DNA of 64,000 bases, taken from assembly GCA_015680685.1 (NCBI GenBank), contig MNCI01035832.1, forward strand, positions 313,973-377,972. Reading direction: 5' to 3'. The position numbers and the translations under genes are program-made. This stretch comes from Gnetum montanum. Taxonomy: Eukaryota; Streptophyta; Gnetopsida; Gnetales; Gnetaceae. Position 1 is the stretch's first letter; every line of letters begins with the position of its first letter. Shown one piece after another: positions 45,027 through 57,554 of the stretch. The notes under the pieces were generated by a model that saw nothing but the letters and a program-made list of their open reading frames with translations, was not told the origin of the DNA and made no database searches.

Positions 45027-46858
45027 ATGGTGGGCATGATTAGAAAATTGGTTGGTCTGGAGGATATAAAGCATTCAATAGACGTAGACAGGCTGTCTTA
45101 CCTTAGAGAGCAGAAAAAGTTTGATTTATTGAGGCCACTGAATGAAAACATACTTGAAGAACATGGAAAACGTAGTCAGGATACAGAAAGGTCTTCTGCA
45201 ACAGATGGTCTTGGTTTGTATGTGGAGATTCCACTGTCTAACCATGAATATGTAAAAAACTTAGAGATATGCTCAAAATTGGCATCTGGATGCGTTACTG
45301 AAGCTCCTGTATCAAGTCCTAAAAAATTACTAAAAAACTTATCTAGTCCTTTAACAGCGTTAACATCTTTCACTGCAGGCAAAGAAAAGCACAACCCATT
45401 GTTAACATTTGAATGCTCTGACGTGAGGAAGAAACAAGTGGGTAGTATGGTTGCAAATTCCCATGGTTCAAATGATGGCAGTTTTCAGAATGATAAGATC
45501 TTGGTTTCTGATTTTGAAACTGCTGAAAAATCAAAATTTGACACAGCTATTTTGGGAAAAAGAACAAAAGAAATTGTTTTAAGGGAAAATACTTATGTTT
45601 ACAAGAGGAGAAAAGTTAGGAATTCTGTTCTTCATGAAACTAGTAAAAGGTCTCCAAAGAAATCTGATACGCGTTCCCAGAATGCTGTAGTAAATCATAT
45701 TCATCTTTCAGGAAGAAGTCAAGATAAACTGCCTGAAGTTACAAATTTCCAGAAACATGATAAAAATGGTTGTATGATCTCTGACAGTGATGTTCATGTT
45801 AATGAGGATAATCCAGGTTGCCATAATCATCCAGCAAGAGCTATTCAGGATTTAATACCTGTGGACACAAATTGCCAAAATGAAGACAAGAATGATTTTT
45901 TGGCTTATGATGATGTTGATGTTCAAAGTAACGAAGATCATGTAGCCTTTCAGAGTAGCAAGACAAATACTGAGGTTTTCAGTGGTAATAACTATCAAGA
46001 AAACAGTATATTCTGTTCAGAGGAGGAACTATGTAACAAATTACATAACATTGGTATATCAACAATTCAACCAGAAGATATTTCTAAAGAATTTAATGAT
46101 TCTACAGACTCTAGCGTGTCCATCAAAATTTTGAAGGAGAACTCAACAGAACAAATCAATGGAACTGATTCTGACAAGGGAACTGTGGCAAATTCAGTTT
46201 TAATGCCTGGATTTTGTGAAGAAAAAGATATAGGTAAAGAAACTGGTGTTTTCAGCACTGCTAATGATTTGGATATTGGTACCTGTAGTAATCTAGTGCA
46301 TCATAAACAAGATGAGATATTTTTCAGAGAGCAATTTGAGTTTGCCTCATTAGATTTTCATGAAAGTTACAGAGTGAGAAACCTTGATATGGAGCGGCAC
46401 ACTGCCATAGCTTCAATAGTGACAAAATATGTAACCGTAGATTTATCATCTGTTAACAACACTGTTGCAGAGCATCCTGGACTAGTTGGTGATGGGAATA
46501 GTAGCAAGAAGTGTAAAATTTGTGGCAATTTGGAAGAGTCAGCATCAACTCTGATTTGTGATACATGTGAAGAATCTTTTCATATCTACTGTTGCTATCC
46601 AAAAATATCATCAATATCTTTACAGGATAATTGGTATTGTATTGCTTGTAGAAGAAAGAAAAAAACTAAAGAAAACTGGGATGGATTGAAGCTTCAGAGG
46701 AACTCTGAGTGTAAAATTATTGACAGTAAACATAATGATGAAAAATATGTAGCATTTCTTCGAAGCTTGTTGCAAGATGACTGTCAATATACTACACAAG
46801 TTCGTATTGGCAAATTGTATCAAGTAGATATACCAGAATGGTCTAGCATGATAACTGA
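45027..46858 (+). CDS. PHD-finger protein, exon 1 of coding sequence
   Basis: Encodes residues 1-610 of a predicted 734-residue nuclear protein. A basic KRRKVR at 193-198 may be a nuclear signal. Residues about 200-480 are acidic, Ser/Asn-rich and probably disordered. A complete C4HC3 PHD finger has Cys 496, 499, 511, 514, His 519, Cys 522, 538, 541, with the conserved Trp-Tyr before the seventh ligand. PHD fingers usually read histone H3 tails. After it come YTTQVRIGKLYQVDIPEWS-type residues typical of a plant PHD family whose C-terminal half follows in the next exons. The donor GTGAGT at 46859 is canonical and leaves phase 2; the open frame continues only to a TGA at 46860. The start is the first in-frame ATG after the probable acceptor; 45039 is an alternative. 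Confidence 0.85.
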
Positions 46859-47811
46859 GTGAGTAGCTTTAATAATCTTTTATTATTTTCAGTAGAATGC
46901 TAAATTTATCTGATAATGATTAGTTACTTCAGTATTTTATAATATCCTTATACTTACCAGTATATTTGTTCTTATTTTCCTAAGTATTTTTTTTAACTTC
47001 ATATGCCTCATTTTCATCCCCTCCAAAAAAAAGAAAAAAAGAAAAGAAAAAAAAGGTACTTCCCATTTTTCAATTTGACCATCTTTTATGGCCAGCTGTC
47101 TCAATGAACACAAGCTTGAAGGTATATTTTTATTGTGTCCCCAGCTAGGGACAGGTAAATGGAAACCTTGAACTGAATGGTTACAGCCAAATACTGCGTC
47201 AATAAAGGTTTATGTATATACAAATAATGAAATAAACTATTTAATTTAGAAAGCTGAGACATTATGCATTTTTATTTACATGAAACTTCAAAATTTTTGT
47301 TGTCTTTTAAAAACTGCTACTCTGCGAACATCCTCAAGAGTGTAGGATTGTGATCACAACAGCCATGCTTCTGACATGTTCTTAAGCCTTTTTGAGTTGC
47401 ACTAAAAACTTTGTGTTGAAGAATTCTTGTTAGAGTATTTGCATATGAAAAATTTCAGCACTAGCTATTTGTTAGTGGGGGTATGTAATGAAGCCGAGGT
47501 TTTTAATTCATTAACTAATCTATCAATTTGTTCTTTTAAAATTACAATGTAGTTACAGATGTTTTCATCTAGCCTCAATTATAGCCATGATATTATTGTT
47601 ATAAGTCTCTAGTGTTACACTGTATTGCTTTATAATTCTACTTATAATTCTTCTGAAGTATCATATTGACCAAGAGAAGAATAATGTTGGCCATATGTCT
47701 AGATCTTAAGATATCAGTAGAGTTTAGTATCTCTCATGAGGATAAAGCTTTGATGTGGAAAAGGAGGAGCCACATATGACTTCTCATGTACTCATAACAA
47801 TTCATCAATGT

Positions 47812-47985
47812 GGTTTAGCTTGTTGGTAAGGCTTCTGACTTTCATCCTATAAGTCACACCTTCAATCCTAGCAGTTTATACCAAGATATATAAGCATCGT
47901 GCTTCTAATGGAGGTCATAGGTTATAAGTGTTTGGCTGAGTTTTTATTATATACTTGTGGAGACAAGAGCCTTGGGATCTGTTAG
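47812..47985 (+). mobile_element. SINE-like copy in intron 1
   Basis: TTAGCTTGTTGGTAAGGC (box A-like) and CACACCTTCAATCCTAGC (box B-like) are spaced as in tRNA promoters; a body ending near GAGCCTTGGGATCTG follows. Ends are not certain. Confidence 0.45.
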
Positions 47986-48007
47986 ACAAGTTGAGTTTAA
48001 TATAAAG

Positions 48008-48135
48008 TCAATGCATGCAACTTGTTGGTTAAGGTATGTGACTTGCATATGCAAGTTAGGCATTGTGCAAATTATTAAAGAAAGGTTGAAACTAAACTGG
48101 TCCAATAGATCCATAGGATCTAGGACATGATGAAT
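48008..48135 (+). mobile_element. SINE family B copy in intron 1
   Basis: CAACTTGTTGGTTAAGGTATG, GGCATTGTGCAAATTATTAAA, TTGAAACTAAACTGGTCC and GGATCTAGGACATGATG match the copy at 43203-43352, with the box B part deleted. Confidence 0.6.
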
Positions 48136-49785
48136 TCAGTTTCAGGTTGACATATATGCCTTAGTACGTTCTGCATTTTCAATACAACATATTTTACAAG
48201 CATTTGTGTCTTCCCAATCAATAATGACAAGTTTCTACCTTCCTTTTTTCCATCTATCTAGAGTAGGATGGTGGGAACCTATGACTTTTTAGCCTTTCTT
48301 TCTAAATGGCGTAATCCCTATATAAGGAATTGAACTTGTGACCTATTGTCTAAAATATAGAACTTGAAACTTCTTGGTCATGAGAATGACTGAAAATAAC
48401 AATTTAAGTTAACAAGTACATGAGAGATGGTAGAAACATGTACCACCTAGAAAATATTTAGAAAAATTGTAGCAACTGTACTGAAACATGATTGAAACTT
48501 ATTGCACTTAGCTATCACTTCTAGCATTTCCTGCTTTAGCCATATTTGAAAAGGACATGCACTTTCAGAGTTACAACCACTGCCACTTTTATAAAAAGAA
48601 CAACTTATTTGTGTTAGTATCAAGATTCATTGATCTGTGAAATACCACCATTGACAAAACTATTCAAAATAAAAATTAATATAATTACTAAAATAAAAGG
48701 ATTATGACTGAGAGGCTTAATGATCATCCTGCCAAAGTGGGATCGCACCTTATTATCGCTCAAGTGGTGTTCCCTAATATAATTACTAAAATGATGAACA
48801 AAAAAGAAAACAATATACCAGAAAAAGTAAGCAACATTCCATATAAATATAAAACATGGTATGCACTATGCAGCATGCACTACACTTTTGCAGGTTCAAA
48901 GCATATTGCAATGCACCTTTATTGCTAGATCTGGTTATTAGCAGTCAACTAAAAGGAATGTGGAATGAGGTACTTACATAACAATAATTCTAATAATCTT
49001 GAGAATATAAGAGATGTATTATTGCCGAGTATCTATTTGCTCTGATACAGAATGATTAAACACTTACTTGGATGTGAATTTTCATATGATTTTTATAGGT
49101 TTAATATTGTAATACTTCTCATGTATTACTGGAGGTTTTGATAAAGGGCAATTGAACGCTTCTCTGAAGCATGACTCCTTAAAGTCCCTAAGCTCATGTG
49201 TTGCTTTCCATTGAATTTGTAGAGTACTTAAGTTACCAATTTGAGAACCTAAGAACTTCTAATTGTATGCAATGCAATGCCACACACTGGAAACCTGATT
49301 TTAATAGTAACTTTTCGACCAAGATGGATATATGGTATATTTTATCTGTTATGGTCATGATCTGAGTTGGAATTATGGTATTATATTCCTAATTCCTCTG
49401 GGTTAAGTCCCACTGTGATGGTAAATATTACAAATTTATTTTCATCTTTCTTTACATGTGTAAGATGCCTGAAATGACTAGGCAAAACTTACTGTTTTGA
49501 AATTTGAAATCAGGACAATCTCTGATACCTTGACATCCTGTAGACCCTTCTGTCAGATTCTTCTCTGGTTATGAGGAAGATACTATCCAAAATTATAGAC
49601 TAGATATTTGAAATATGAAGTATTACATGAAGCCACTTAAAAGCTACTTTAAAATATTACGAAGCATTAGTCTGTTCACAAATATATGTTATCTATGAAA
49701 TGTTTCAGATTCAGTTTTTAACTGACACTTTTAACTATGGTCTAACTAGGCATTTATTTCTTGCCAGAAGATAAAGAACCATATT

Positions 49786-52700
49786 TTTATTTTTTTGAGA
49801 AAATATGAGACAGTAAAGAGGGGCTGGGGGAGGAGAAATCCCTGGCCGCAGAGACCCAAAACCAAAGAGTGGGTGTTGGGGGTGATGGGTTCTTGTGCCT
49901 CCTACTTCCTTCGTAGTTGCTCGTTGAGCTCATCCTGGATGCACTCCTCCAGGATGCTCCACTAGATAGCCTCTTCCATTTCTTGCTGCTGCCGCACTTC
50001 TCACTTCTTTTCATGCATTTGTTCCTCCTCCAGCCTACGTGTGCACTCCTTGCTTTTCTTCTAGGATTGTTCCTTAGCCCTCACTTACTGCTCTATCTCT
50101 CAGACAACCCTGCCCAAATCAGTCTTGAACTTGTCCTCCATTTCCTTGCCCAAGGCCAATTCTCTCTTTGAGAGCTTCTTTTGTAGCCAATGTTCTTGCT
50201 TCACCTCCCCCTCCCTCAGTTTGTCTGGCATCAACCTCATTCTATGTGGAGAGGAGCATTCAGAAACCCTCTTAGGGAAGGCATTCCCTATAGTAGAGGA
50301 AGATGTTGACCCACACATCTTATGCTGCCTAGTGTAGACCCTAGCAAAACACCTACTCCTTTGATCTAGGAGTGATGGCGACATTGGTGGCCTAGCTAAC
50401 CTCCAAAGTGACAAGTTTAAACCAAAATGTCTTCCTTGCAGCCACTGTTGGAGAATGGCTAAAAAGAATCTTGGAAGGTTAATAGGCCTACCCATTTGTA
50501 GATGATGCAAAATGGTGAAGTGGACCCCTTATAATTTGGACATGTTGCATGAGAAAACGTTCAATAAGCTTAGCTACCCCCTCTTACAAGAGAGGTGGTA
50601 GTCGTGAATGGGGAACCTGACCACTACCCATTTTTGGAATGTTCCCATGGAAAAATGCTGCCACATCTTAGAGCCCCCTAGTGGTAGGTAGAATAATCTT
50701 CGTAGTCTATGGAATTGCAAGGTAGGCAGAGATAGCCTTTTCCAACTATTAAATATGCATCCCCTTAACAAAGTCTTACCATATTCCCAGTGAGTGAAGA
50801 AACTCATATCTTGTATGTCAGGCTCTCCCTTGAGAGCTAGGAGTAGTTCCTCCCACCCAACCCTAGACACAAGGCTCTATAGCTCTGCGTCATTTTGAAA
50901 TGACTTGCAATTAGACTCCATAGTTGGAGTAATCCCCATTGTGGGGGTAACCTCCCTTCAAAGCCTCCAAGCTTTGGACATGATAGAAGTAGACTAGGGT
51001 ATGAAAGAGTTCTAGAGCACCACCACATTCTGGTTTTCCAGATAGACCAAAGTAGCTTAGTAGTAGGACTATCCCCATGCAACGAGGTTGGAATGACATC
51101 ATACATGCAGTGCGAAGGGGCAATTGACAAAAGATGCATTTGGCTTTCCACTTTTTCAGCTCCACACAAAATGGGTACTTAGCATATCAAGGCCTTAGTG
51201 TCTTAGAAAGGTTTGGGTTGGGGTAGCCTGATTGTTGAAAAGTCATATGAACATCTTAATTTTTTCAGATAACCGTCCTTTTTGTGTCATGTGCCATCTC
51301 ACACCATATTTCCTTTGCATAATGCTATTTGACTCTTGAGGCAATGACAAGGAGAATTGCAAAAGCGTATGATATTCCACAACATGTACTTGTGTTAGAC
51401 AACAACCATCCAAGGATTCTTTGCGTTGAAAAGGTCCTTGGTCTATGCAATCTTCTTCATTAAATTATTGTAGCTTAGTAATAGGGTATCTTCAAATCTA
51501 GGAACCCCCAAACCCCTTGCAGATTTAGGGTGCACCACTTTCTCCCAACAAACCAAATGGATCCAGTTACCTCCTTTTCCCCTTGACCAAACAAAGTTCC
51601 TAACTATTTAGTTAGTCTTTGCAATCACCTCCTATGGTGCAGCCATCACATAAGCTATGTACTTGGCCATGGCCGCCAAAACTATGGCTGCTAGCAGCAC
51701 CTTCCCCTTGGTGGTAAGGAAGCATGACATCTAGTGTTGAATCCTAGCCTATATATTGTGCACCAGCCTAGACCAGGTGTGGATTCACTATCATGCAAAC
51801 ATTAGAATTCCCAAATAAACATCCTCTTGACATCCTTCCCCAATTCCTAGCACTCTAGTTATCCTTTGCTTATAACCATGTTGGTTTGGATAAAATGGAT
51901 GGCAAACTTCGCCCAATTGATGTTTAGACCCAATTTCGTGCTCATTTTGTGCAAGTCCTTCTTAATCACCATGGTCTTCGTTATCAGAATAGTGTTATTT
52001 GTGTAGTGATTTGTGATGCATGTGATCCCCTCAACCTCCAGGCCCTTGACACTTTCCACCTTGCAATATGAGTTCATGGTGTCCATTGCCAAAATGAACA
52101 AATATGGAGAGAGAGAATAACCTTGGCATAGGCCCCTATCGGGGGAGGAAAACCCACACAATTGTCCATTAATATCAAAAGAGAAGGTTCTAGAGCATTG
52201 CATTTGCAAGCATAGATTCACAAATCTAGGGTGGAAACCTTTGCGTAGCATTATTTGGCCTAAGGAGCTCTAGTCAACGATATCATAAGCTTTCATGATA
52301 TCTAACTAAAGGAACATACCCGGGAATGTAGCCTTAGACACTGAGTGCATAAGCTTAGGCAAGAGCAAGATCTGATCTTGTATGCATCACCCCTTTGACA
52401 AACCCTGCTTTCTAGCAGCTGATTAGAGAAGGCATTAGCAGCTGCATTCAATGGACCAAAATTTTCGCAAAGATTTATGGTAGTGTGTTTACACACACCA
52501 ATAGGTTGAAAGTTAGCTGTTTCTATTGGGGTGCTAACCTTGGGCAACAAAACAATCCAGGGGCAGTTCATTTCTTTTCTAACATGGCCCTGGTGTAGCA
52601 TGAAGTTAAAAGTGTCCACCATGTTGGACCTAGTGTCCTCAAAAAATTCCTTTAAGTAGAATGAGTTCATATGTTGGTGGGCAACTTGGAGTCAAAGACG

Positions 52701-53610
52701 AAGCAGGAAAGTGTTGTTTCTCCAAAACCATCATGAGAGAGATTGTGGGGGTATCGTGCTGAAGGGACAACCCTTAAACACCATTGCACACATATGGACA
52801 AACATCAAGATTCTATCTTTCCCACCAGAAGGGGCTAGATGATAGGTGTGATTGGACATAGCAGTCCACTTAAGGAAAGAATTCAACAGGCCAACCATCT
52901 GAGCCAGGAGCTTTCCCTATTTTCATAATGGAATTGCCTCAAGAACCTCAACTTTTATGATACATTGTAGCAGTTGTTGGTTGTCCATTTGAGTGAGCAC
53001 CCTTTGGATTGAGATTGTAATGGGGGATGTATCTTCCTTCTTCCATATATTCTCCTAGAAAAGTTGCAGTCTCCTAGCAAGTTGTTTTGGATCTGTTATG
53101 CAGTTTTCCCCTTTCAATAGTACTTCAATGTTCTTGGCCCTCTTTGCCGCATTGGCCATAGCAAAGAAGTATTGCATTCCCCTTCCCTTAGTCATTGAGC
53201 TTTAGATCACTCCCTCCAATACATCTTCTCCTCCTCAACAAGCCTTTGAAGCTCTTGGAGAGCTCTGATTTCCTTATGCTGTAGGTCTTGTCCATCTTCA
53301 TGTAACTGTTGAATTTGTTGGAGCTTCTGGGTCTGTTCCTTTTTAAGAAACTTGAAACCATACTTGTCATGTTTGGCCTGCGATCTTATACCCTGCTTAA
53401 CCCATTGGAGGCCTTGTTTGAGAAACTCCTTGGGGTCATAGTCTTGGGGATAGTTTGCCCACACCCCCCGCACCAGCTGCTTCAACCAGGGCTCTTCAGC
53501 CCTAATCTCTCAAAGTGAAATGTCTGCGTGGCCTTCCTGCAGATGTAGTTCTCTGCGATTGTACATATCAGTGGCTTGTGGTCTAAAGCCCTTCTTGGTT
53601 TTATAAGAGT
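49786..53610 (-). pseudogene. L1-type LINE ORF2, antisense in PHD intron 1
   Basis: Minus strand, about 3.8 kb, 5'-truncated. In order: KQLVRGVWANYP and KEFLKQGLQWVKQGI with a Gln/Glu-rich helix (53485-53207), WIVLLPKVSTPIETANFQPI (about 52570-52510), MLRKGFHPRFVNLCLQMQCS, SSPDRGLCQGYSLSPYLFIL (52251-52080), the active-site segment YTNNTIL (51984-52004) where F/YADDT is expected, LGLNINWAK, then C-terminal blocks (51170-50100) and a charged helix (50014-49800). It ends TTTTCTCAAAAAAATAAAAAT, a poly(A)-like tail. Both catalytic Asp codons have become Asn by G-to-A change, so it is dead. No target duplication was found by eye. Confidence 0.8.
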
Positions 53611-53783
53611 ACAACATTTGTTCACTTGCTAATGATCAGTGTCTTTTCATCAATAGTTGATATGTAGAAACTAAAAATGGTAATTGTTATACTTTTGATT
53701 AATTCTAGTGTCGATGGTTTTAATTGTACAATCATGTCAGTCTTTTGCAAGATTTACTTAATGCATAAATCTTTAATTTTTAG

Positions 53784-53871
53784 TGTTGCAGAATGTCCGT
53801 ATTTAGGAACTGTAGTATCTTCTGAAGCTGTGGCCTTGGAGCAGAAGCTTACTGAAGAAAACATGAAAAAG
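53784..53871 (+). CDS. PHD-finger protein, exon 2
   Basis: Completes a Glu/Asp codon across intron 1 (GA plus T gives Asp) and encodes VAECPYLGTVVSSEAVALEQ ... ENMKK. It ends in phase 0 at the GTATAT donor (53872). Intron 2 is only 88 bp. This linker corresponds to the acidic region between PHD finger and zinc-binding C-terminal domain in family members. Confidence 0.75.
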
Positions 53872-53959
53872 GTATATTTATAAAAGTTTTTCCTTATTCA
53901 CGTAGATGAACTAGTAAGTACTTATACATGGAAGTTCGGTTCCTTTGTAATGGCATCAG

Positions 53960-54099
53960 GGTATACTACCCAATGGGTGGAAAGCAGCAATCTCTTTACC
54001 ACTGGAGTTTCAAGAAAACTGGCTTCAATGCCAAAGAGTTATTTCTGAATCAGATGGCCGGAAAGGAAAGAAAAATTCTATATGTGGCAAATGGCGGAG
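53960..54099 (+). CDS. PHD-finger protein, exon 3
   Basis: The acceptor ATGGCATCAG gives phase 0: GILPNGWKAAISLPLEFQE, then NWLQCQRVI and ICGKWRR. NWLQC and CGKWRR are hallmark residues of the C-terminal domain in this plant PHD family (CW-like spacing of Cys and Trp). The last codon is split (AG, phase 2) before GTAACT. Confidence 0.85.
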
Positions 54100-55047
54100 G
54101 TAACTGCTTTCGTGATCAAGATATACACAATTATTATGTTGTATGCAATCACTTCTGTAGATTTCAATCAACTAGCGTAATGGACTGATTTTTTTTGGGC
54201 CAAGAACTATGTTATGCAAAAAAGATAACATCATAAGAGTTGAAATTATTAAAGTTACATGAAAGGCATGAAGAAAAGCGAACTAGAGAAAGCGCCGTCA
54301 GACCTATATTGAGCAGAAGTATATTGTCAGTTAATTTATCACACTATGCAGCATGCTCAGATTCGGACCTTAAATCTGTAAGCCAACACTGGACAGTTCT
54401 AGGTCTCCCTCCCCACAACCAACTGAAAAACAAAATAAGGGGAAATATTAATAATAATATTTTTTGAGTACAAGAAATTTCTTGCGGTCTTGGAGATTAA
54501 ACAAGGAACACCAGTGGTCCTTAACAGAATTATCCATTCGTTTTTGAACTAGCAAAAAATTAAAGTCAAACCAATATTAACTTTAGTATAATATATATAT
54601 ATATATGGGACTATGATGTATATGGCAGATTATGACAAATGCGATACGAGTCTTTCATTAGGTTTTCTTTTTTCTTTCTTATTTGTTTGTTGTCATTGCA
54701 GATTTTTCCATGCGATGCATTTGGTTGTTCAATTGTTGTTTTCTTACAAATTTTAATCATTGTAGGATTGTCAATTTTTAAGAAAGAACAGAAAAAACTG
54801 ACCATTTGTCAGAGTTACCTTTAGCTTTCGATATCTAGCATGTCAGAGAAATCATTGCATTATTAGGCGGGAATTTTTAGATATAGTTTTTGTTCAATTA
54901 ATGAATTTAATTGTATAGGACACGCACAGCATACAGTCCTTGGTTAGTGCTGATTGTTAAACTGAAAAAGGAATTAAGTGTATACATTTCATGTTTCATT
55001 GTAAATAAATAGTGTGACATCTTAGACCAACATTACCATGTTTTCAG

Positions 55048-55138
55048 GGCTCCACTGTCCGAACTCCAAAATGAAGGATGGGAGTGCTCATGTGCCGTCT
55101 TGTGGGATCCTGTTCATGCAGATTGTGCTGTACCTCAG
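55048..55138 (+). CDS. PHD-finger protein, exon 4
   Basis: The acceptor TTTTCAG; the first G completes Arg. It encodes APLSELQNEGWECSCAVLW then DPVHADCAVPQ, the most conserved end of the family: W-E-C-x-C, LWDP and HADCAVPQ, with Cys and His in a metal-binding pattern. The donor GTGAAA gives phase 0. Confidence 0.85.
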
Positions 55139-55701
55139 GTGAAATCAATTAATCTGTTTTATTTGTATACTTTGTAAGAATACAGACTGATTATTAGTTA
55201 TTGGTGCATATGTTCATGAATAAAATTGGTAAAGAATGAATTTTTTTTTCTTTTACACATAGACCTTTCTCAAATATTGTAACGAATTTCTTTCATTGGA
55301 CAGATGGTTTTGTCCATCTAGTAATAATTTATATTAATATCTACCTTGCCTATCTTGTACTTTACTGCTTATAGATGATTTTTTATGTGCTATTTATGTA
55401 TTGTCCTGTTGAATGCATCCCTATTATGTATTTGGGTTGGTCTTCAGTCGTAGCCTTTGTTAATCCTGAAGTTATTGTTTTGATTTTTAATCACAGAGAT
55501 ATTACATAGAATTTAGGGCAATCTTAGTGAAATTGTCTTTGATTCTAATAGAAAGCCTGTGTGATTGGTTATTTATGGTTTTAAGGGAAAAGTAAACTGG
55601 TCTCCAGCAATACTGGTTGTACTGCTGTTTTGGTCTTAACACTTAATATTTTGTCATTGAATAATTTCTCTAACCTCTGACAAACATGATGGTTCGTGCA
55701 G

Positions 55702-55755
55702 GAACTGTCGACAGAAGATATTTTGAGGCAAATAAAAGACAATAAAATTGTATGA
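55702..55755 (+). CDS. PHD-finger protein, exon 5 and stop
   Basis: The acceptor GTGCAG; ELSTEDILRQIKDNKIV then TGA. The ELxTEDILRQ start matches the family, but relatives usually continue about ten residues more with a basic LRPRL-type tail. A GTATGA at 55750 could be a donor for another exon, but no downstream frame that continues the tail was found. The C-terminus is therefore the least certain part. Confidence 0.65.
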   Translation, partial: ELSTEDILRQIKDNKIV

Positions 55756-57100
55756 TCTCTCTATCTTTTCAATATTTATGTTTGTATATTCAATTAAGAG
55801 TTATATTCTACAATTGTAGAGCCTTCTACGGTATGGGCTATTTTTAGTTTGAAAATAAGAAACAAAATAAAAGCATTCATTAATTCTCAGCAACTCATGG
55901 TAGTAACATTTTGGTTTGTTTTCTAGAGTTTGAAGGCTGTAAAGCGTGTATAATATAGCTTTATGATCATCAATTTTGAATATGATTGTCTTATTATATC
56001 GTAGATTTGACAAATGAAGACAGCAAGATTAATTCCAGATGAGGGTTGTACAAAATCCCTGAAAAGCTTAATGTTTCTATTTCTGTAATTATTCAAATGG
56101 GTTATTCCCTTTTTGAATCATTTATGACGGATAATTCACAATATCCTACTTTGTTATTTTGGCATGGCACTAGATTTATTATCCTTTCTGCGTTTAAAAT
56201 ATGCTATGAAGATGAAAAGGCATGCATTAGTACTGATTGGCCTTTTATGCAGGAAAAGAAGGAAAATGAACTTTTTTTTAAAAGCAATCTCTTGTTAAAT
56301 ACAGAAATTTGCTTGTGATTGTGTATATTTAGCGTTCGTCCTGAAAGACTTAGTTAGCATCATATCCATGAGTTGCTACTTATAAGGTATTTAGTTTTCT
56401 GGGAATCTCTCTTTTTATAATCCTTTTTCTTTTGCTTGCTTGTTTTCTGTGCTTATAATTCAAGTGTGGAACTGTGTTTCACATATTTTCATAGTTGGTT
56501 TGATTGTAAATTGCAGACTCAGCTGGCAAAAATGCTGATTTCATTTTAGAGAACCCAGCAAGAGATTTCTGAGAAAGTAATGGGTATATTGTTCAAGAGC
56601 CATCGTTACCATGAAAAAATGTTACCATGAACTGATTATGCCATTGTACTAATTATTTTATCTGGCAATGCCCTTACCAAATGATTATGCATTGAAAGAA
56701 AAAAAAATGTGATTCACTAATTAAGCTTCTAGATTAGTTGATTATCTGGGGCCTATGACATCCTTAAATCATGAAGATGAAAGTTACAACTACTGGCTTA
56801 TAGTGGTGCTGAGGTTGTGTAATTACCAGCAATGAAATGTGCGAGTCTCTGTGTGTAGGAAACCGGCTTGTCATGATGAGCTTTAGCACTGGCCAATGCG
56901 TGCAAACCCCGGAAGCTAAATTATACGAGTATAGCAAGTACGAACAATGAGATGTTGGTAATTATTATCTCTAAGGAGAAGACTGAAATGAGGCTCATGT
57001 ATGTATAGATCATGGCAGTGTTTTTCTTACTGTTAACTAATGCTAATGCAATCGAATCTATGTATTTCAATTTCGTTGAACTAAATGTAACGACCAAGTA
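55756..57100. other. 3' flank of the PHD gene; no further gene seen
   Basis: Probably 3' UTR and flank. The frame at 56046-56318 is open but has no recognised motif. Confidence 0.3.
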
Positions 57101-57339
57101 AATGATAGCGTCTGGACATTCACTTTGGGGCGGGGATGCCATTGGATGGCAAATTGGCAGGGTAAAACTTTAAGCTATGTCTACGATAACTATGTTATAT
57201 TTACGGGCTTATCTAAACGTACTTTTAGTTGGGGTAAAATATTGATGCCAATCAAGGTTAAGACTAGTTTCAATCTCAACTCTGAATATAAAAATTGTCT
57301 GCAGCTCAAAACTTTCTTTCAGATAATCTATATGGCTGT

Positions 57340-57424
57340 CTTTTCATATGATAAAAACCTGTCCGGCTCCGCCGGTAGAGAAGGCCACCGACGTTAGCCA
57401 CCGATTTGTTTCTTCGTATACAGG
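57340..57424 (+). other. CpG-retaining segment ending in a consensus splice donor
   Basis: CCGGCTCCGCCGGTAG and CACCGACGTTAGCCACCG (57361-57403) are CpG-rich in a CpG-poor window, followed by ATACAG then GTAAGG at 57425. It could be a 5' UTR exon of a plus-strand gene whose remainder is not visible, as the rest of the window is transposons. Equally it could be a fragment of one. Confidence 0.25.
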
Positions 57425-57554
57425 TAAGGGTGCTTCCCCTAGGTTCGTGGAACAGTCCTTTTAAGTATTGTGAATTTTTTAGTGTTAGCAAAGCTCTAGC
57501 ATTTACTATAACAAGTCGGAAAGGCATATTTTGAGACTAATTTAACAAGATTAT

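Larger units (their letters stand above)
46859..53783 (+). other. Intron 1 of the PHD gene (about 6.9 kb)
   Basis: GTGAGT donor, TTTTTAG acceptor at 53783. The acceptor TTGCAG eight bases later would shift the frame into a stop. It contains SINE-like copies (47812, 48008) and an antisense L1 LINE (49786-53610). Long repeat-filled introns are common in gymnosperms. Confidence 0.75.

Noticed and set aside
45176-46823. Minus-strand frames opposite the PHD exon
   Set aside because: Shadows of the conserved plus-strand coding exon.
49917-50337. Leu-rich plus-strand frames in the PHD intron
   Set aside because: Antisense of the charged helix at the L1 C-terminus.
53677-53783. Upstream extension of PHD exon 2 as a separate small gene
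   Set aside because: It is intron sequence; splicing at 53784 gives the correct phase with exon 1.
53928-54188. 86-codon frame containing GFNAKELFLNQ
   Set aside because: It is the wrong frame of PHD exon 3; the frame giving NWLQCQRVI and CGKWRR matches the family.
57125-57397. 90-codon open frame downstream of the PHD gene
   Set aside because: It begins at TTG rather than ATG and has no known motif; only the CpG and donor signal was kept.
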